From Propionibacterium sp. (GTDB lineage: Bacteria; Actinomycetota; Actinomycetes; Propionibacteriales; Propionibacteriaceae), in NCBI GenBank assembly GCA_012517405.1, contig JAAYVB010000030.1:62001-126000 (forward strand): a stretch of 64,000 nucleotides of DNA, in the 5' to 3' direction. Positions 36,389-45,731 of this stretch are shown here, piece by piece. Made by a program: the position numbers and the translations under genes. Under the pieces are notes generated by a model, which was not told the DNA's origin, ran no database searches, and saw nothing but the letters and a program-made list of their open reading frames with translations. Every line of letters begins with the position of its first letter. Within the stretch, counting starts at the first letter, position 1.

Positions 36389-37429
36389 ATGTCTCACCCA
36401 TCCCTTTCCCCGCGCCGGTCTCTGGCGGCGCTGACCCTGCTGATCGCGGCCTGGTTGACGGCTTGCTCGAATGTCGCCGCGTCGGCCCCCTCCGGCTCCG
36501 GCGAATCGACGGTGCTGAGCATCGTCGGCTACGCGGTCCCGGCCGAGGCCAATGCCCGCATCGCCGAGGCCTGGCAGCAGACCCCGGACGGCCAGGACGT
36601 CACCTTCGAGACCTCCTATGGGGCCTCGGGGGACCAGAGCCGCAATGTCCTCAACGGACAGCCGGCCGATTATGTCCATTTCTCGGTCGAATCCGACGTC
36701 ACCCGACTGGTCGATGGCGGCCTGGTCAGCCCTGACTGGAAGTCCGGCCCGAACAAGGGCGTGGTCTCCACGTCGGTGGTCGTGCTCGCCGTCCGACCGG
36801 GCAACCCGCTCGGTATCAAGGGCTGGGACGACCTGATCAAGCCCGGCGTCGAGATCGTGACACCGAACCCGGCGTCGTCGGGAGCGGCCCGCTGGAACAT
36901 CCTGGCCGCCTGGGCGCACATCGCCGCCAACGGTGGTTCGGATGCCGAAGCGACCGATTTCCTGAAGAAGCTGCTGGGCAATGCCGTGGCGCTGCCCGGT
37001 AGCGGACGAGACGCCACCACGGCCTTCACCTCGGGCACCGGCGACGTCTTCATCACCTACGAGAATGAGGCCATCCTCGCCCGGCAGAGCGGGGCCGATT
37101 TCGACTACATCGTGCCGGACGACACCCTGCTGATCGAGAACCCCGGCACCGTGCTGATCGACGCCAAGCCGGCCGCCACCCAGTGGCTCGATTTCGTCCT
37201 GTCCGATCAGGCCCAGGAGATCTTCGGCGAGACCGGCTTCCGGCCGTTGAACGGCAAGGCCCCGGCACGGGTCGAGGGTGCGAACGATCCGGAGAATCCC
37301 TTCCCGCAACCGCAACGGCTGTACACGATCGCCAATGATTTCGGCTCCTGGGAGGAACTGTCCAAGACCTTCTTCGCCGAACAGACCGGGATCGTGACCC
37401 AGCTGCTGGCCGAACTCGGCAAGTCATGA
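36389..37429 (+). CDS. Sulfate-binding lipoprotein of the sulfate ABC transporter
   Basis: A 346-residue extracytoplasmic solute-binding protein of the Sbp/CysP family. It has a lipoprotein signal peptide with the lipobox LTAC at about residues 25-28. Family motifs include TSYGASGDQSRNVL and DYVHFSVESDV in the first lobe and NPASSGAARWNILAAWA in the second. It delivers sulfate (or thiosulfate) to the CysT-CysW-CysA complex. ATG 36389 has a GGAGGAAG box. It is the first gene after the leader and attenuator, and its stop overlaps cysT by 4 nt. Confidence 0.92.
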   Translation: MSHPSLSPRRSLAALTLLIAAWLTACSNVAASAPSGSGESTVLSIVGYAVPAEANARIAEAWQQTPDGQDVTFETSYGASGDQSRNVLNGQPADYVHFSVESDVTRLVDGGLVSPDWKSGPNKGVVSTSVVVLAVRPGNPLGIKGWDDLIKPGVEIVTPNPASSGAARWNILAAWAHIAANGGSDAEATDFLKKLLGNAVALPGSGRDATTAFTSGTGDVFITYENEAILARQSGADFDYIVPDDTLLIENPGTVLIDAKPAATQWLDFVLSDQAQEIFGETGFRPLNGKAPARVEGANDPENPFPQPQRLYTIANDFGSWEELSKTFFAEQTGIVTQLLAELGKS

Positions 37430-38319
37430 CAGGGACCGCGCTTGCGCCGGCACCCGTCATCCGCGACGAGGTCATCGTCGAGCCGGCTCCGACAGCCATC
37501 CGCAGCGTTCGCGCCCAGCCCCGGTACCATCGTCGGCTCACCGCCGCCTCGGGCCTGGGGTTGGGAGTGGCGGTGCTCTGGCTGAGCCTGCTGGTGCTGA
37601 TCCCGCTGGCCGCGGTGGTGGGCACCGCCGTGGCCGGCGGCCCGGGAGCTTTCTGGGCCGCGCTGACCGCCCCGCAGACCCTCAACGCCATCGGGTTGAC
37701 CGTCGCCGTCGCGGCGGGCATCGCCTTGCTGAACGCGGTGATGGGCACGATCATCGCCTGGGTGCTGGTGCGGGATCGGTTCTGGTGCCGGGGCGTGCTG
37801 AACGTGGTGATCGACATCCCGTTCGCGATGCCGACCATCGTCGCGGGGCTCGTGCTGTTGTCGCTGTACGGTCCGCGCAGTCCGATCGGGGTGAACATCG
37901 CGAATACCCGGATGTCGGTAGCGCTGGCCATCGCCTTCGTGACCTTGCCCTTCGTGGTGCGCACGGTGATGCCGGTGCTGGAAGAACTGGAATTGGACGT
38001 CGAAGAGGCTGCCAGCTCGCTCGGCGCGTCAAGTTGGGTCACCTTCCGCCGGATCGTGCTGCCCAGCCTGGCCCCCGCGATCACCTCCGGGGTGGCGCTG
38101 TCGTTCGCTCGTGGCATCAGCGAGTACGGCTCGCTGGTGCTGCTGACCGGCAATATGCCCAACCGCACCGAGGTGGTGTCAGTCCGGGTGCTCTCCCACA
38201 TCGAGAACGGCGAGCTCGGATCGGCAGCGGCGATCGCCACCGGAATGCTGGTGATCGCGCTGGCCGTGCTGGCCACGCTGGACCTGGTGCAACGAAAGGC
38301 CGCTCGCCATGATTCGTGA
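37426..38319 (+). CDS. cysT: Sulfate ABC transporter permease CysT (CysU)
   Basis: A 297-residue membrane permease with about six helices. A cytoplasmic N-terminal extension of about 45 residues precedes the first helix. The EAA loop is recognisable as EEAASSLGASSWVTFRRIVLPSL, typical of CysT, and ARGISEYGSLVLLTGN is a family hallmark. It forms the channel with CysW. It is translationally coupled at both ends: 4 nt overlap with the binding protein and 11 nt overlap with cysW. Confidence 0.93.
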   Translation: MTGTALAPAPVIRDEVIVEPAPTAIRSVRAQPRYHRRLTAASGLGLGVAVLWLSLLVLIPLAAVVGTAVAGGPGAFWAALTAPQTLNAIGLTVAVAAGIALLNAVMGTIIAWVLVRDRFWCRGVLNVVIDIPFAMPTIVAGLVLLSLYGPRSPIGVNIANTRMSVALAIAFVTLPFVVRTVMPVLEELELDVEEAASSLGASSWVTFRRIVLPSLAPAITSGVALSFARGISEYGSLVLLTGNMPNRTEVVSVRVLSHIENGELGSAAAIATGMLVIALAVLATLDLVQRKAARHDS

Positions 38320-39118
38320 ACCTCGTCCGCTCAAGCTCGCGCTGCGCTGGCTGGTGATCGGCTACCTGATTCTGCTGGTGCTGTGGCCGGTCTCGCTGGT
38401 CGTCACGAACACCTTCGCCGACGATCTGACCAATCTCAAGACCGCGTTCACCAGTCCCGCGGTGCTCAGCGCGCTGCGGCTGACAGCCAAGGTGACGATC
38501 TGGGCCGTCGTGCTCAACCTGGTCTTCGGTGTGGGCGTGTCCTTGTTGCTGGTGCGCTACGACTTCTGGGGCAAGCGAGTGCTGTCGACCCTGGTCGATC
38601 TGCCCCTGTCGGTCTCGCCGGTCGTGGTCGGCCTGGCCCTGATGCTGGTCTACCGGCGTGACTCGGCGATCGGCGGCGCGCTGTACGACCTCGGCTATCA
38701 GATCATTTTCGCCACCCCCGGCATCATCGCGGCAACCGTCTTCGTGGCGCTTCCGCTGGTGATCCGTGAGGTGGTGCCGGTGCTGATCGAGGTCGGCGAC
38801 GATCAGGAGCAGGCCGCCCGCAGCCTGGGTGGCTCGGGCTGGCAGGTCTTCTGGCGGGTCACGCTGCCATCCATCCGGTGGGCTGTGGTGTACGGCGTGG
38901 TGCTCGCGCTGGCTCGCAGCCTGGGCGAGTTCGGCGCCGTCAAGGTGGTTTCGGGCAACATCTCGTTGCGCACCCAGACCGCCACGTTGGCCGTCGAGGA
39001 GACCTACGCCAACTTCCAGCAGGGCACCGCCTACGCGGTGGCCTTCCTGCTCACCGTCGCGGCAGTCGCCTGCATCACTGCCGTTTCTTTGCTTCGACCC
39101 CGAGAGGATGCCTCATGA
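38309..39118 (+). CDS. cysW: Sulfate ABC transporter permease CysW
   Basis: A 269-residue permease with about six helices. The EAA loop is [24 protein letters not shown], followed by [17 protein letters not shown], both typical of CysW. With CysT it forms the membrane channel driven by CysA. It begins inside cysT and ends inside cysA, so all four transporter proteins are made from tightly coupled frames. It belongs to the operon led by the cysteine-rich leader. Confidence 0.93.
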   Translation: MIREPRPLKLALRWLVIGYLILLVLWPVSLVVTNTFADDLTNLKTAFTSPAVLSALRLTAKVTIWAVVLNLVFGVGVSLLLVRYDFWGKRVLSTLVDLPLSVSPVVVGLALMLVYRRDSAIGGALYDLGYQIIFATPGIIAATVFVALPLVIREVVPVLIEVGDDQEQAARSLGGSGWQVFWRVTLPSIRWAVVYGVVLALARSLGEFGAVKVVSGNISLRTQTATLAVEETYANFQQGTAYAVAFLLTVAAVACITAVSLLRPREDAS

Positions 39119-40080
39119 GTATCGAAATCGCCGGTGTAGGTAAGCATTTCGGAGATTTCGTCGCCTTGGACGACATCAACCTGACCATCCCTTCGGGGCA
39201 ACTGACCGCGTTGCTGGGCCCCTCCGGTGGCGGCAAGTCGACGCTGCTGCGGATCATCGCCGGGTTGGAGAGTGCCGACAGCGGCACGGTGACCATCGAG
39301 GGGGTGGACGCCACCGGGCTGCCACCCCAACGCCGCAATGTCGGATTCGTCTTCCAGCACTACGCCGTCTTCAAGCACATGACGGTGGCCAAGAACGTCG
39401 CCTTCGGGCTGGAGATCCGCAAGCGCCCCAAGCAGGAGGTGCGCCGGCGGGTGGACGAACTACTCGACCTGGTGCATCTGCGGCAATTCGCCGACCGGCT
39501 GCCGTCCCAGCTGTCCGGCGGCCAGCGTCAGCGGATGGCTCTGGCCCGTGCGTTGGCCGTGGAGCCGAAGGTGCTGCTGCTGGACGAGCCGTTCGGCGCC
39601 CTGGACGCCAAGGTGCGCAAGGAACTGCGGGAATGGCTGCGCCGTCTCCACGACGAGGTGCATGTGACCACGGTCTTCGTCACCCACGACCAGGAGGAGG
39701 CGCTGGAGGTGGCGGACACCATCGTGGTGCTCAACGAGGGACGCATCGAGCAGATCGGAAGCCCCGACGAGCTCTATGACGCACCCGCCAACCACTTCGT
39801 GATGAGCTTCCTGGGTGAGGTGAGCACGCTCGACGGCCGTTTGATCCGGCCGCACGACATCGCGATCCACACCGTGCCCGGCCCCGGAACGATACCGGGG
39901 GTGCTCGTCCGTTCGCAGCGCGTCGGCTTCGAGGTGCGGCTCACCGTTCGTCCGGTCACCCCCAGCCCCGATGTGACGGTGCCCCTTACCAAGACCTTCG
40001 CCGACACCCTCGGCGTCCGGGAGGGGTCTCAGGTGTGGCTCGAACCGTCGGCAGCGGGTGCACCACTGGTCGCTTCCTGA
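39115..40080 (+). CDS. cysA: Sulfate ABC transporter ATPase CysA
   Basis: A 321-residue ATPase. Walker A is GPSGGGKST, the signature [15 protein letters not shown] is intact, Walker B is [11 protein letters not shown], and the H-loop is [10 protein letters not shown]-terminal TOBE-like regulatory region of about 80 residues follows. ATG 39115 overlaps the cysW stop by 4 nt; the longer upstream frame lies wholly within cysW and is not used. It energises sulfate import. Only 17 bp separate its stop from the convergent PTS gene. Confidence 0.94.
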   Translation: MSIEIAGVGKHFGDFVALDDINLTIPSGQLTALLGPSGGGKSTLLRIIAGLESADSGTVTIEGVDATGLPPQRRNVGFVFQHYAVFKHMTVAKNVAFGLEIRKRPKQEVRRRVDELLDLVHLRQFADRLPSQLSGGQRQRMALARALAVEPKVLLLDEPFGALDAKVRKELREWLRRLHDEVHVTTVFVTHDQEEALEVADTIVVLNEGRIEQIGSPDELYDAPANHFVMSFLGEVSTLDGRLIRPHDIAIHTVPGPGTIPGVLVRSQRVGFEVRLTVRPVTPSPDVTVPLTKTFADTLGVREGSQVWLEPSAAGAPLVAS

Positions 40081-40097
40081 GTGGGACGAGCCGGCGA

Positions 40098-40469
40098 TCA
40101 GACCTCGACGAAGCTGATGCTGCTGCCCGGCTCGGGCACCAGCGGTGCCGGGCCGGACGCCTTGATCGCGCCCGGCAGAAGAACCTGATCGGGCTGGTCG
40201 ACGTAGATCACCACATGGCCCAGCTCGGTCAGGTTGTCGCTGGCGCGGCCTCCCACCTCGTCCAGGACGTAGGTCTGGCCACCGAAGACGAACTGATCGC
40301 CGGCCTGCAGCGGGCGGGCCAGGCTGCTGGCGCGGTCATGCACGATGCTGACATCGGCGAGAGCCTCGGGTACCGGCTCGCCGAACAGGATGAACACCCC
40401 GGAGTGGATGATCTCGACGGCGTCGATGCCTATCCGGGTGATGGTGGAGTTCCAGAGCGTTGTCGACAT
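40098..40469 (-). CDS. PTS glucitol/sorbitol-type IIA protein, orphan
   Basis: A 123-residue protein of the glucitol/sorbitol PTS IIA family (GutA/SrlB-like): ITRIGIDAVEIIHSGVFILFGE at the N-terminus and the probable phosphorylated histidine H44 in SIVHDRAS. In a complete system it carries phosphate from HPr to IIB. No IIB, IIC or sorbitol-phosphate dehydrogenase genes are nearby, so it may be regulatory or serve a remote transporter. It lies 21 bp downstream of the TIM-like gene on the same strand and is probably co-transcribed with it. Confidence 0.85.
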   Translation of the reverse strand: MSTTLWNSTITRIGIDAVEIIHSGVFILFGEPVPEALADVSIVHDRASSLARPLQAGDQFVFGGQTYVLDEVGGRASDNLTELGHVVIYVDQPDQVLLPGAIKASGPAPLVPEPGSSISFVEV

Positions 40470-40490
40470 GCGTATCTCCCGTTCGTGACG

Positions 40491-41243
40491 TCAGCCGTTG
40501 ACCCGCGAGGCGGTCCGGGGCCTCATCTGTTCTTCTTGTGCTCTGTTCTTCTTGTGCTCGGCGATGGCAGTGAACATCTGCGTGAGTACGGCCCGCCAAT
40601 CAGGATTCTGCACGATCCCGCTGGTGCCGCCCGAGGAGTCCGCGCCCTGAGCGAGCGCCCGCGCGACATCCTCGCCGCTGGTCACCCCCGCCGCCTGGAT
40701 CACCAGGATGGTGGGGTCGACATCTTTGACGATCCGGGTAGTGCGCGAGATGTAATCGCCGGCGTCCATCCTGCCGGTACCGATATTGGCGGTCGGCTCG
40801 CAGATCATCATGTCGGGACCCATCGTGGCGATCGCCCGGCACTGAGCGTCCGAGTCGGCACACACGATGGTCGCCAGGCCGACTTCTCGTGCCCGGCGCA
40901 TAGTGGCGTCCAGGATGTCGAGGGTGAGCTGGTGCTCGGCGTGGTTCAGGACGACCGCCTCCGCGCCGGCCTCGACCAGCGACTCCGGCAGGATGTAACC
41001 CATGCCGCGCCCCTTGACGATCGGATCCATGTGCTGCGCGGTGACAGTCAGGTGTTCGGTGTGGTCTTTGACCATCCGGAGGTCGACGTGTTGAGCAGTG
41101 AAGATGACGTCGATGCCGAATTGGGCGGCCAGCTCATCGGTGATCCTGGCCAGCTCGAGGGTGTCGGCGCTACCCAGGTAGGCCTTCGGATTGACGATGA
41201 GGAACGGAGGCTCGACAACCCGAGAGGTGGTCTGCTCGTTCAT
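40491..41243 (-). CDS. Archaeal-type triose-phosphate isomerase family protein
   Basis: A 250-residue TIM-barrel protein closer to archaeal TIMs than to bacterial TpiA. Catalytic positions are retained: Asn/Lys in IVNPKAY (N18, K20), the His of VVLNHAEHQL, and the Glu of MICEPTANIGTG. GVTSGEDVARAL is the phosphate-binding region. It may isomerise a triose or related sugar phosphate in a polyol pathway with the neighbouring PTS IIA. A 16-bp tandem duplication near the 3' end replaces the original stop and adds about 16 residues to the C-terminus. Confidence 0.8.
   Translation of the reverse strand: MNEQTTSRVVEPPFLIVNPKAYLGSADTLELARITDELAAQFGIDVIFTAQHVDLRMVKDHTEHLTVTAQHMDPIVKGRGMGYILPESLVEAGAEAVVLNHAEHQLTLDILDATMRRAREVGLATIVCADSDAQCRAIATMGPDMMICEPTANIGTGRMDAGDYISRTTRIVKDVDPTILVIQAAGVTSGEDVARALAQGADSSGGTSGIVQNPDWRAVLTQMFTAIAEHKKNRAQEEQMRPRTASRVNG
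40527..40558. repeat. 16-bp perfect tandem duplication at the 3' end of the TIM-like gene
   Basis: The unit CTGTTCTTCTTGTGCT occurs twice in immediate succession (40527-40542 and 40543-40558). With one copy the frame would end AEHKKNR-stop; the second copy shifts the frame and extends the protein. Confidence 0.9.
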
Positions 41244-41366
41244 GGCATCCTTCCGTGGCCAACCCGTATCCATTCGTTGTGACGCCCTGATTCTTCCATC
41301 CGCGGCCGGACCCGGCAACCTTCGCCCGCCTGCGCCCGGCGGCAGCGCTGTGCCAGACTTCTGGTT

Positions 41367-42113
41367 ATGGCGTCACCGGTGGTTGCTGTGGTGGTCGGGG
41401 CCGGACTGGGGCTGCGGTACGGGGGAAAGACACCCAAACCAGCTCTCAAGGTCACCGGACGCACCTTGATGGTCATGTCGATCGAAGCGATGGCGGCCGG
41501 TGGTTGCACCGACGCCGTCGTGGTCGTCAACGATCAGGTGGCCAAGCAGCTCGGCCCCGAACTGGCCGCGCTGCCGATCCCCGTCAAGCAGGTTCCCGGC
41601 GGGGCGTCGCGTCAGGAATCGGTCTACAACGGCCTGAAGGCTGTGCGCGACGACGAGCGGCTGTCGCATGCCGAGGTCGTGCTCGTCCATGATGCGGTTC
41701 GGCCGATGGTTCCGGCCAAGGTGGTATCCGCGGTGATCGAGGCCGTCCAGGGCGGTGCGGAGGCTGTCGCCCCTGCGATCCCGGTGGCCGATTCGATGCG
41801 CATCCTCGATCCCGGCGGAGGGTCTGCGGTGATCGACCGGTCGTTGCTGCGCGCCATCCAGACCCCGCAGGGCTTTCCGCTTCAGCTGATCCTGGAGGCC
41901 CACGAGAAGATGGCGGCGTCCGGGGATCAGTTCACCGATGACGTTTCCTGCGCCGAACGGGCTGGTCACCACGTGACGTTGGTCGAGGGATCGCGGATGT
42001 CGATGAAGGTCACCGAGCCGAGCGATCTGACCGTCGCGCAGGCGCTGTGGGAAGTGCGCGATACCTTCGGGCATCACTCGGCGCGCCGGATCCGCCGGCA
42101 TCTCGGCGCATGA
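41367..42113 (+). CDS. ispD: 2-C-methyl-D-erythritol 4-phosphate cytidylyltransferase
   Basis: A 248-residue enzyme of the MEP isoprenoid pathway that joins CTP to methylerythritol 4-phosphate. The nucleotide-binding N-terminus is [20 protein letters not shown], where the GxGxRxG loop is followed by the conserved [11 protein letters not shown] and the FTDDVSCAE motif near the end are diagnostic. No clear ribosome-binding site precedes ATG 41367, so it may be leaderless. Its stop overlaps ispF by 4 nt. Confidence 0.94.
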   Translation: MASPVVAVVVGAGLGLRYGGKTPKPALKVTGRTLMVMSIEAMAAGGCTDAVVVVNDQVAKQLGPELAALPIPVKQVPGGASRQESVYNGLKAVRDDERLSHAEVVLVHDAVRPMVPAKVVSAVIEAVQGGAEAVAPAIPVADSMRILDPGGGSAVIDRSLLRAIQTPQGFPLQLILEAHEKMAASGDQFTDDVSCAERAGHHVTLVEGSRMSMKVTEPSDLTVAQALWEVRDTFGHHSARRIRRHLGA

Positions 42114-42580
42114 TCCGCACCGGAATCGGCACCGATGTACACCGGTTCGCCCCCGGTGTCCCGATGTGGCTGGCGGGCCTGCACTTTCCGGACGAGCAGG
42201 CAGGTCTGGCCGGGCATTCCGACGGCGATGTGGTCTGCCACGCCATCTGTGATGCCCTGCTCGTAGCGGCCCGGCTAGGCGATATGGGCTCCAACTACGG
42301 CACCAGTGAGCCCGAGTGGGCCGGCGCGCCGGGGTTGGTATTCCTCCGCGAGACCAGGCGCCGGGTGGAGGCCGCCGGTTGGCAGATCGTCAATGTGTCG
42401 GTTCAGTTGATCGGCAACCGTCCTCGGATGGCTGCCCGTCGTGCCGAGGCCGAAGACCTGCTGACCGCCACGCTGGGAGCCGACACGAGCCTGAGCGCCA
42501 CCACCACCGATGGCCTGGGGTTCACCGGACGAGGCGAGGGCCTGGCGGCCATCGCCACCGCTCTTGTTCAGCGGACCTGA
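42110..42580 (+). CDS. ispF: 2-C-methyl-D-erythritol 2,4-cyclodiphosphate synthase
   Basis: A 156-residue trimeric zinc enzyme, the step after IspD and IspE. Zinc-binding and catalytic motifs are [10 protein letters not shown] near the N-terminus and [17 protein letters not shown]. The C-terminal [17 protein letters not shown] closes the active site. ATG 42110 overlaps the ispD stop, giving a coupled pair that is conserved in actinobacteria. Its 3' end overlaps the convergent metallopeptidase gene by 13 nt. Confidence 0.95.
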   Translation: MIRTGIGTDVHRFAPGVPMWLAGLHFPDEQAGLAGHSDGDVVCHAICDALLVAARLGDMGSNYGTSEPEWAGAPGLVFLRETRRRVEAAGWQIVNVSVQLIGNRPRMAARRAEAEDLLTATLGADTSLSATTTDGLGFTGRGEGLAAIATALVQRT

Positions 42581-43749
42581 GCGTCGCCGACGGTGAAGCT
42601 GTTGCACGAACCCATCAGCGTCGTGCCATAGCCTTCGAGGAACCAGGCCCGGCGGGTGGCACCCTGTCCGTGGTTGCCGTCATAGGTCGAATCACCGGTC
42701 AGTACGTCGTCGCCGATCGAGTAGAACAGCTCCGAGAGCTGCTGAGCACCATTGGCGTCGACCCCGACCGACTGGCCGACCGACTCGATGAACTGGCCCG
42801 CCCAGCAGTCGGCCTGCACCTCGAGGCGCCGCGACAGACTGTTGGCGGTGGCGTCATCGGATCGCTGCTCCCAGGCCGCCTCCGAGATCAGGATGCCGGT
42901 TCTGCCCTGGATGGCGTGCGCGAATTCGTGGGCGATCACCGACTCCACCACATAGTTCGTGCTGCGCAGGTCGGGCGGCACGATCGTCGGCAGATCGGCT
43001 GCGTAGTAGATCTGCTGATCCGCGGAGCAGTAGGCGGCATTCGCCGTGGGCATTTGGCCGCACTTGGTATTGACCGGGGAGGTGTAGATCGTCACGCTCG
43101 GACGCACCGCAATGTAGCCGGCCTGCTCCAGCGCCGGACCGAAGACCCGCATCAGGCAGCCGGTGAGCTCATTGAGGTGAGTCTGCAGTTCGGCATGCGA
43201 GGCGTTGTTCAGATCGATCGGGGTCGCCTCGCAGCGCACCGGGACAGCGATGCTGGCGTCGTAGATGGAGTTGTTGGTCAGCCATTCGGTGGCTTGGGTG
43301 TAGGTCTCCGGAATGGGGATCTCCGGTGGGTTCGTGTCGACCTGCGGAACCTGGTAGTCCTCGTTCTGGTATTCGCCGGGCGGGGTGACAACCGGATCGT
43401 CGGTGGAGCTGAACAGGCTGAATGCCACCATCGCGACGGCGAAACCGCCGATCATGAACAGCACCAGCCGCAGGATGTTCGAGGCACCGCCGCGCTTGGG
43501 AGGCCGACCGCCCGGCACGCCCAGGTTGTAGCCGTAGTTGGCGGGTGGACGCTGGGCCTGCTGCCAGGCGGCATTGTTCGGTGCCCAGGTCTGCTGGCCG
43601 CGCGGAGGCGCCCACTGCGGCGGCTGCGGCGCACCCCATTGCTGTTGTGGTGCCCACTGCTGCGCATTGCTCGGTGCGCCCCACTGGTTGGAAGCGCTGT
43701 AGCCGGCATCTGGCCGGTACCGCGGATTCTGCTGCCCCCACTGACTCAC
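42568..43749 (-). CDS. Membrane-anchored neutral zinc metallopeptidase
   Basis: A 393-residue protein. The first 95 residues are low-complexity, rich in Trp, Gln, Pro and Ala (repeated WAP/QQW-type units), and cytoplasmic. One helix ([21 protein letters not shown]) anchors it, and the peptidase domain is outside. The HExxH zinc motif is HEFAH within [16 protein letters not shown]. The family is the YpfJ-like neutral zinc metallopeptidases, whose substrates are unknown. Paired cysteines in the outer domain (for example VRCEAT and TGCLMR) may form disulfides. Confidence 0.85.
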   Translation of the reverse strand: MSQWGQQNPRYRPDAGYSASNQWGAPSNAQQWAPQQQWGAPQPPQWAPPRGQQTWAPNNAAWQQAQRPPANYGYNLGVPGGRPPKRGGASNILRLVLFMIGGFAVAMVAFSLFSSTDDPVVTPPGEYQNEDYQVPQVDTNPPEIPIPETYTQATEWLTNNSIYDASIAVPVRCEATPIDLNNASHAELQTHLNELTGCLMRVFGPALEQAGYIAVRPSVTIYTSPVNTKCGQMPTANAAYCSADQQIYYAADLPTIVPPDLRSTNYVVESVIAHEFAHAIQGRTGILISEAAWEQRSDDATANSLSRRLEVQADCWAGQFIESVGQSVGVDANGAQQLSELFYSIGDDVLTGDSTYDGNHGQGATRRAWFLEGYGTTLMGSCNSFTVGDAQVR

Positions 43750-43979
43750 GTCAACAACCCTAGGCCATCGCGGGAGCAGCCGGAACTGCTGGTAGAAGCC
43801 TCAACGATTCCTCGGCATCCGGCTACGACTCGTGGCCTGGTCCGCACGGCAGCCCGGTTGCCGGTTTCGGGCCCGCCACGATCGGCGCCGCTAGGCCGCC
43901 TGTGCGATAGCTTGGTGACGATATGCCGCGTCAGATCGTGGTGAATCAGCGAACTGACCTCTCCAGAAAGGGACGCCAG

Positions 43980-45716
43980 GTGACTACTCGTCTCGGATCG
44001 AGCAGACCCAACACGTTGCGCTTCGCGGCTGTGGCCGCGGGGATCACCCTGCTACTCAGCACACTGGGACTGGTATCTCCCGCTCGGGCGGACGATGTGG
44101 CAGAAAGCTATGTCGTCCGTGGTGAAGTGACCGCGGACGGGTCGTTGTCGATCACCGAGACGATCACCTTCGACGGCCCGGGCCCCACCGATCTGGAGCA
44201 GCGGCTGGCCACGACGCGTCCGCAGTTGAACTACACACAGCTCAACTACGAGATCAACGACGTCACCGTCACCGCTGGTGGCAGCGACCTGTCGCCGACG
44301 ATCAGTACCGACGGCGATTACCTGGTGATCGGCGTCGACGCGTCCAAGGCGGGCGACGATCCGGTAGAGATCAGCTACACCGTGGTGGGTGCCGCAGTCG
44401 CGTTGCCGTCGATTCCCGACCGAGCCGATCTCACCGAGGTCTCCTGGCGGGTGCTGCAGGGACTGAACGTGGGGGTCGAGCAGGTCAGCGGTGAGATCGC
44501 CCTTCCGGCGAACACCCACACCTACGACATCGATTGCGCATCGGGTCCGCCGGCTGCGACCTCGACGTGCACGACCTACGCGTCCGGCACTTTCGACGCG
44601 ATCTACCCGCAGTTCACCGACGGCCCACGCGGCCCGGGTGAGGTCGTCGTCCTGACCTTCTCGGTGCCGACTTCGGCCGTTGCGGCCAATCAGGTGCTGA
44701 CCGAGCATTGGACGCTGGACCGCGCCTTCACCGCCCAGGGTCTGCCGCTGGCGGCGGCTCTGGCCGCGCTGGTGCTCGGCGGCGCCGCGCTGTTTGCGCT
44801 GTACCGTTCCAAGGGCACCGACGCGAAGGGTGGCCGCCCCATCCCGGTCGGCCGTTTCGAACCCGTCGCTGCTGGTGAGGAGCGTTTCGAGCTGGTCGAG
44901 AAGGTGCGTCCGGGCGAGATCGGCACCTTGGTCGACGAGCGGGTCGATCCGGTCGACATCACGGCCACCATCCTCGATGTCGCACAGCGCGGGCACCTGG
45001 CTATCGTCCAGCTGCCTCACGAGAACACCAATACCAACATCGACTGGACCTTCGAGCGCAAGACCGGCCCCGACGAACTGCAGCACTATGAGCAGATCAT
45101 TGTGGACGCGATCGCGCCCGTTGATGGCGAGCCGATCACGGTTTCGAAGATCAGTGGCGCGGTCGGCGAGGCCGTCCAACGGGTACAGGATGCGATCTAC
45201 GACGAGGTCGTGACCGAGGGCTGGTTCGTCGAGCGGCCGGATGCGGTGCGCAGTGGCTGGGGACGCATCGGCTGGATATCGGTCGGGGTCTCGGTCGTCG
45301 CGCTGGTGCTGCTCGCGGCCTTCACCAAGTTCGGCCTGCTCGGCCTGGTGCTGCTCGGCCTGGCGGTCGGCCTACTGTGGGTAAGCCAGCAGATGCCGCG
45401 CCGGACGGCCAAGGGGGCATCGATCCTTAGTGGTCTGCAGGTGCTGGCGATGACCCTGGCCACCCAGCCCACCGACCGGCTGCCCAAGGCGAACACCTAC
45501 GAGGAGATCTCCCGGGTGTTGCCCTACGCGGTGGTGCTCGGCGGGCTCGATCGTTGGTTGCAGGCGCTGGCCGATGCCGACGATGATCCCGGTGTTCCCG
45601 ACCCGGACGATCTCAGCTGGTACCGCGCGCCGCAGGACTGGCAGCTGTCGGATCTGCCGTTCTCGATTGAGTCGTTCATCACCACGATGCAGGGCACGCT
45701 CTACACCCGGCATTGA
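43980..45716 (+). CDS. DUF2207-family membrane protein
   Basis: About 578 residues from GTG 43980, chosen because AGAAAGGGA lies 6 nt upstream; ATG 43923 is in frame but lacks a ribosome-binding site. A signal peptide (RFAAVAAGITLLLSTLGLVSPARA) leads into an extracytoplasmic beta-rich DUF2207 domain of about 230 residues. One helix then precedes a cytoplasmic segment of about 190 residues, two closely spaced helices (SVVALVLLAAFTKFGLLGLV), and a C-terminal region with EEISRVLPYAVVLGG typical of the family. The function of DUF2207 is unknown; it lies among envelope proteins here. Confidence 0.85.
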   Translation: MTTRLGSSRPNTLRFAAVAAGITLLLSTLGLVSPARADDVAESYVVRGEVTADGSLSITETITFDGPGPTDLEQRLATTRPQLNYTQLNYEINDVTVTAGGSDLSPTISTDGDYLVIGVDASKAGDDPVEISYTVVGAAVALPSIPDRADLTEVSWRVLQGLNVGVEQVSGEIALPANTHTYDIDCASGPPAATSTCTTYASGTFDAIYPQFTDGPRGPGEVVVLTFSVPTSAVAANQVLTEHWTLDRAFTAQGLPLAAALAALVLGGAALFALYRSKGTDAKGGRPIPVGRFEPVAAGEERFELVEKVRPGEIGTLVDERVDPVDITATILDVAQRGHLAIVQLPHENTNTNIDWTFERKTGPDELQHYEQIIVDAIAPVDGEPITVSKISGAVGEAVQRVQDAIYDEVVTEGWFVERPDAVRSGWGRIGWISVGVSVVALVLLAAFTKFGLLGLVLLGLAVGLLWVSQQMPRRTAKGASILSGLQVLAMTLATQPTDRLPKANTYEEISRVLPYAVVLGGLDRWLQALADADDDPGVPDPDDLSWYRAPQDWQLSDLPFSIESFITTMQGTLYTRH

Positions 45717-45731
45717 CCCGGGCGCGATCGG

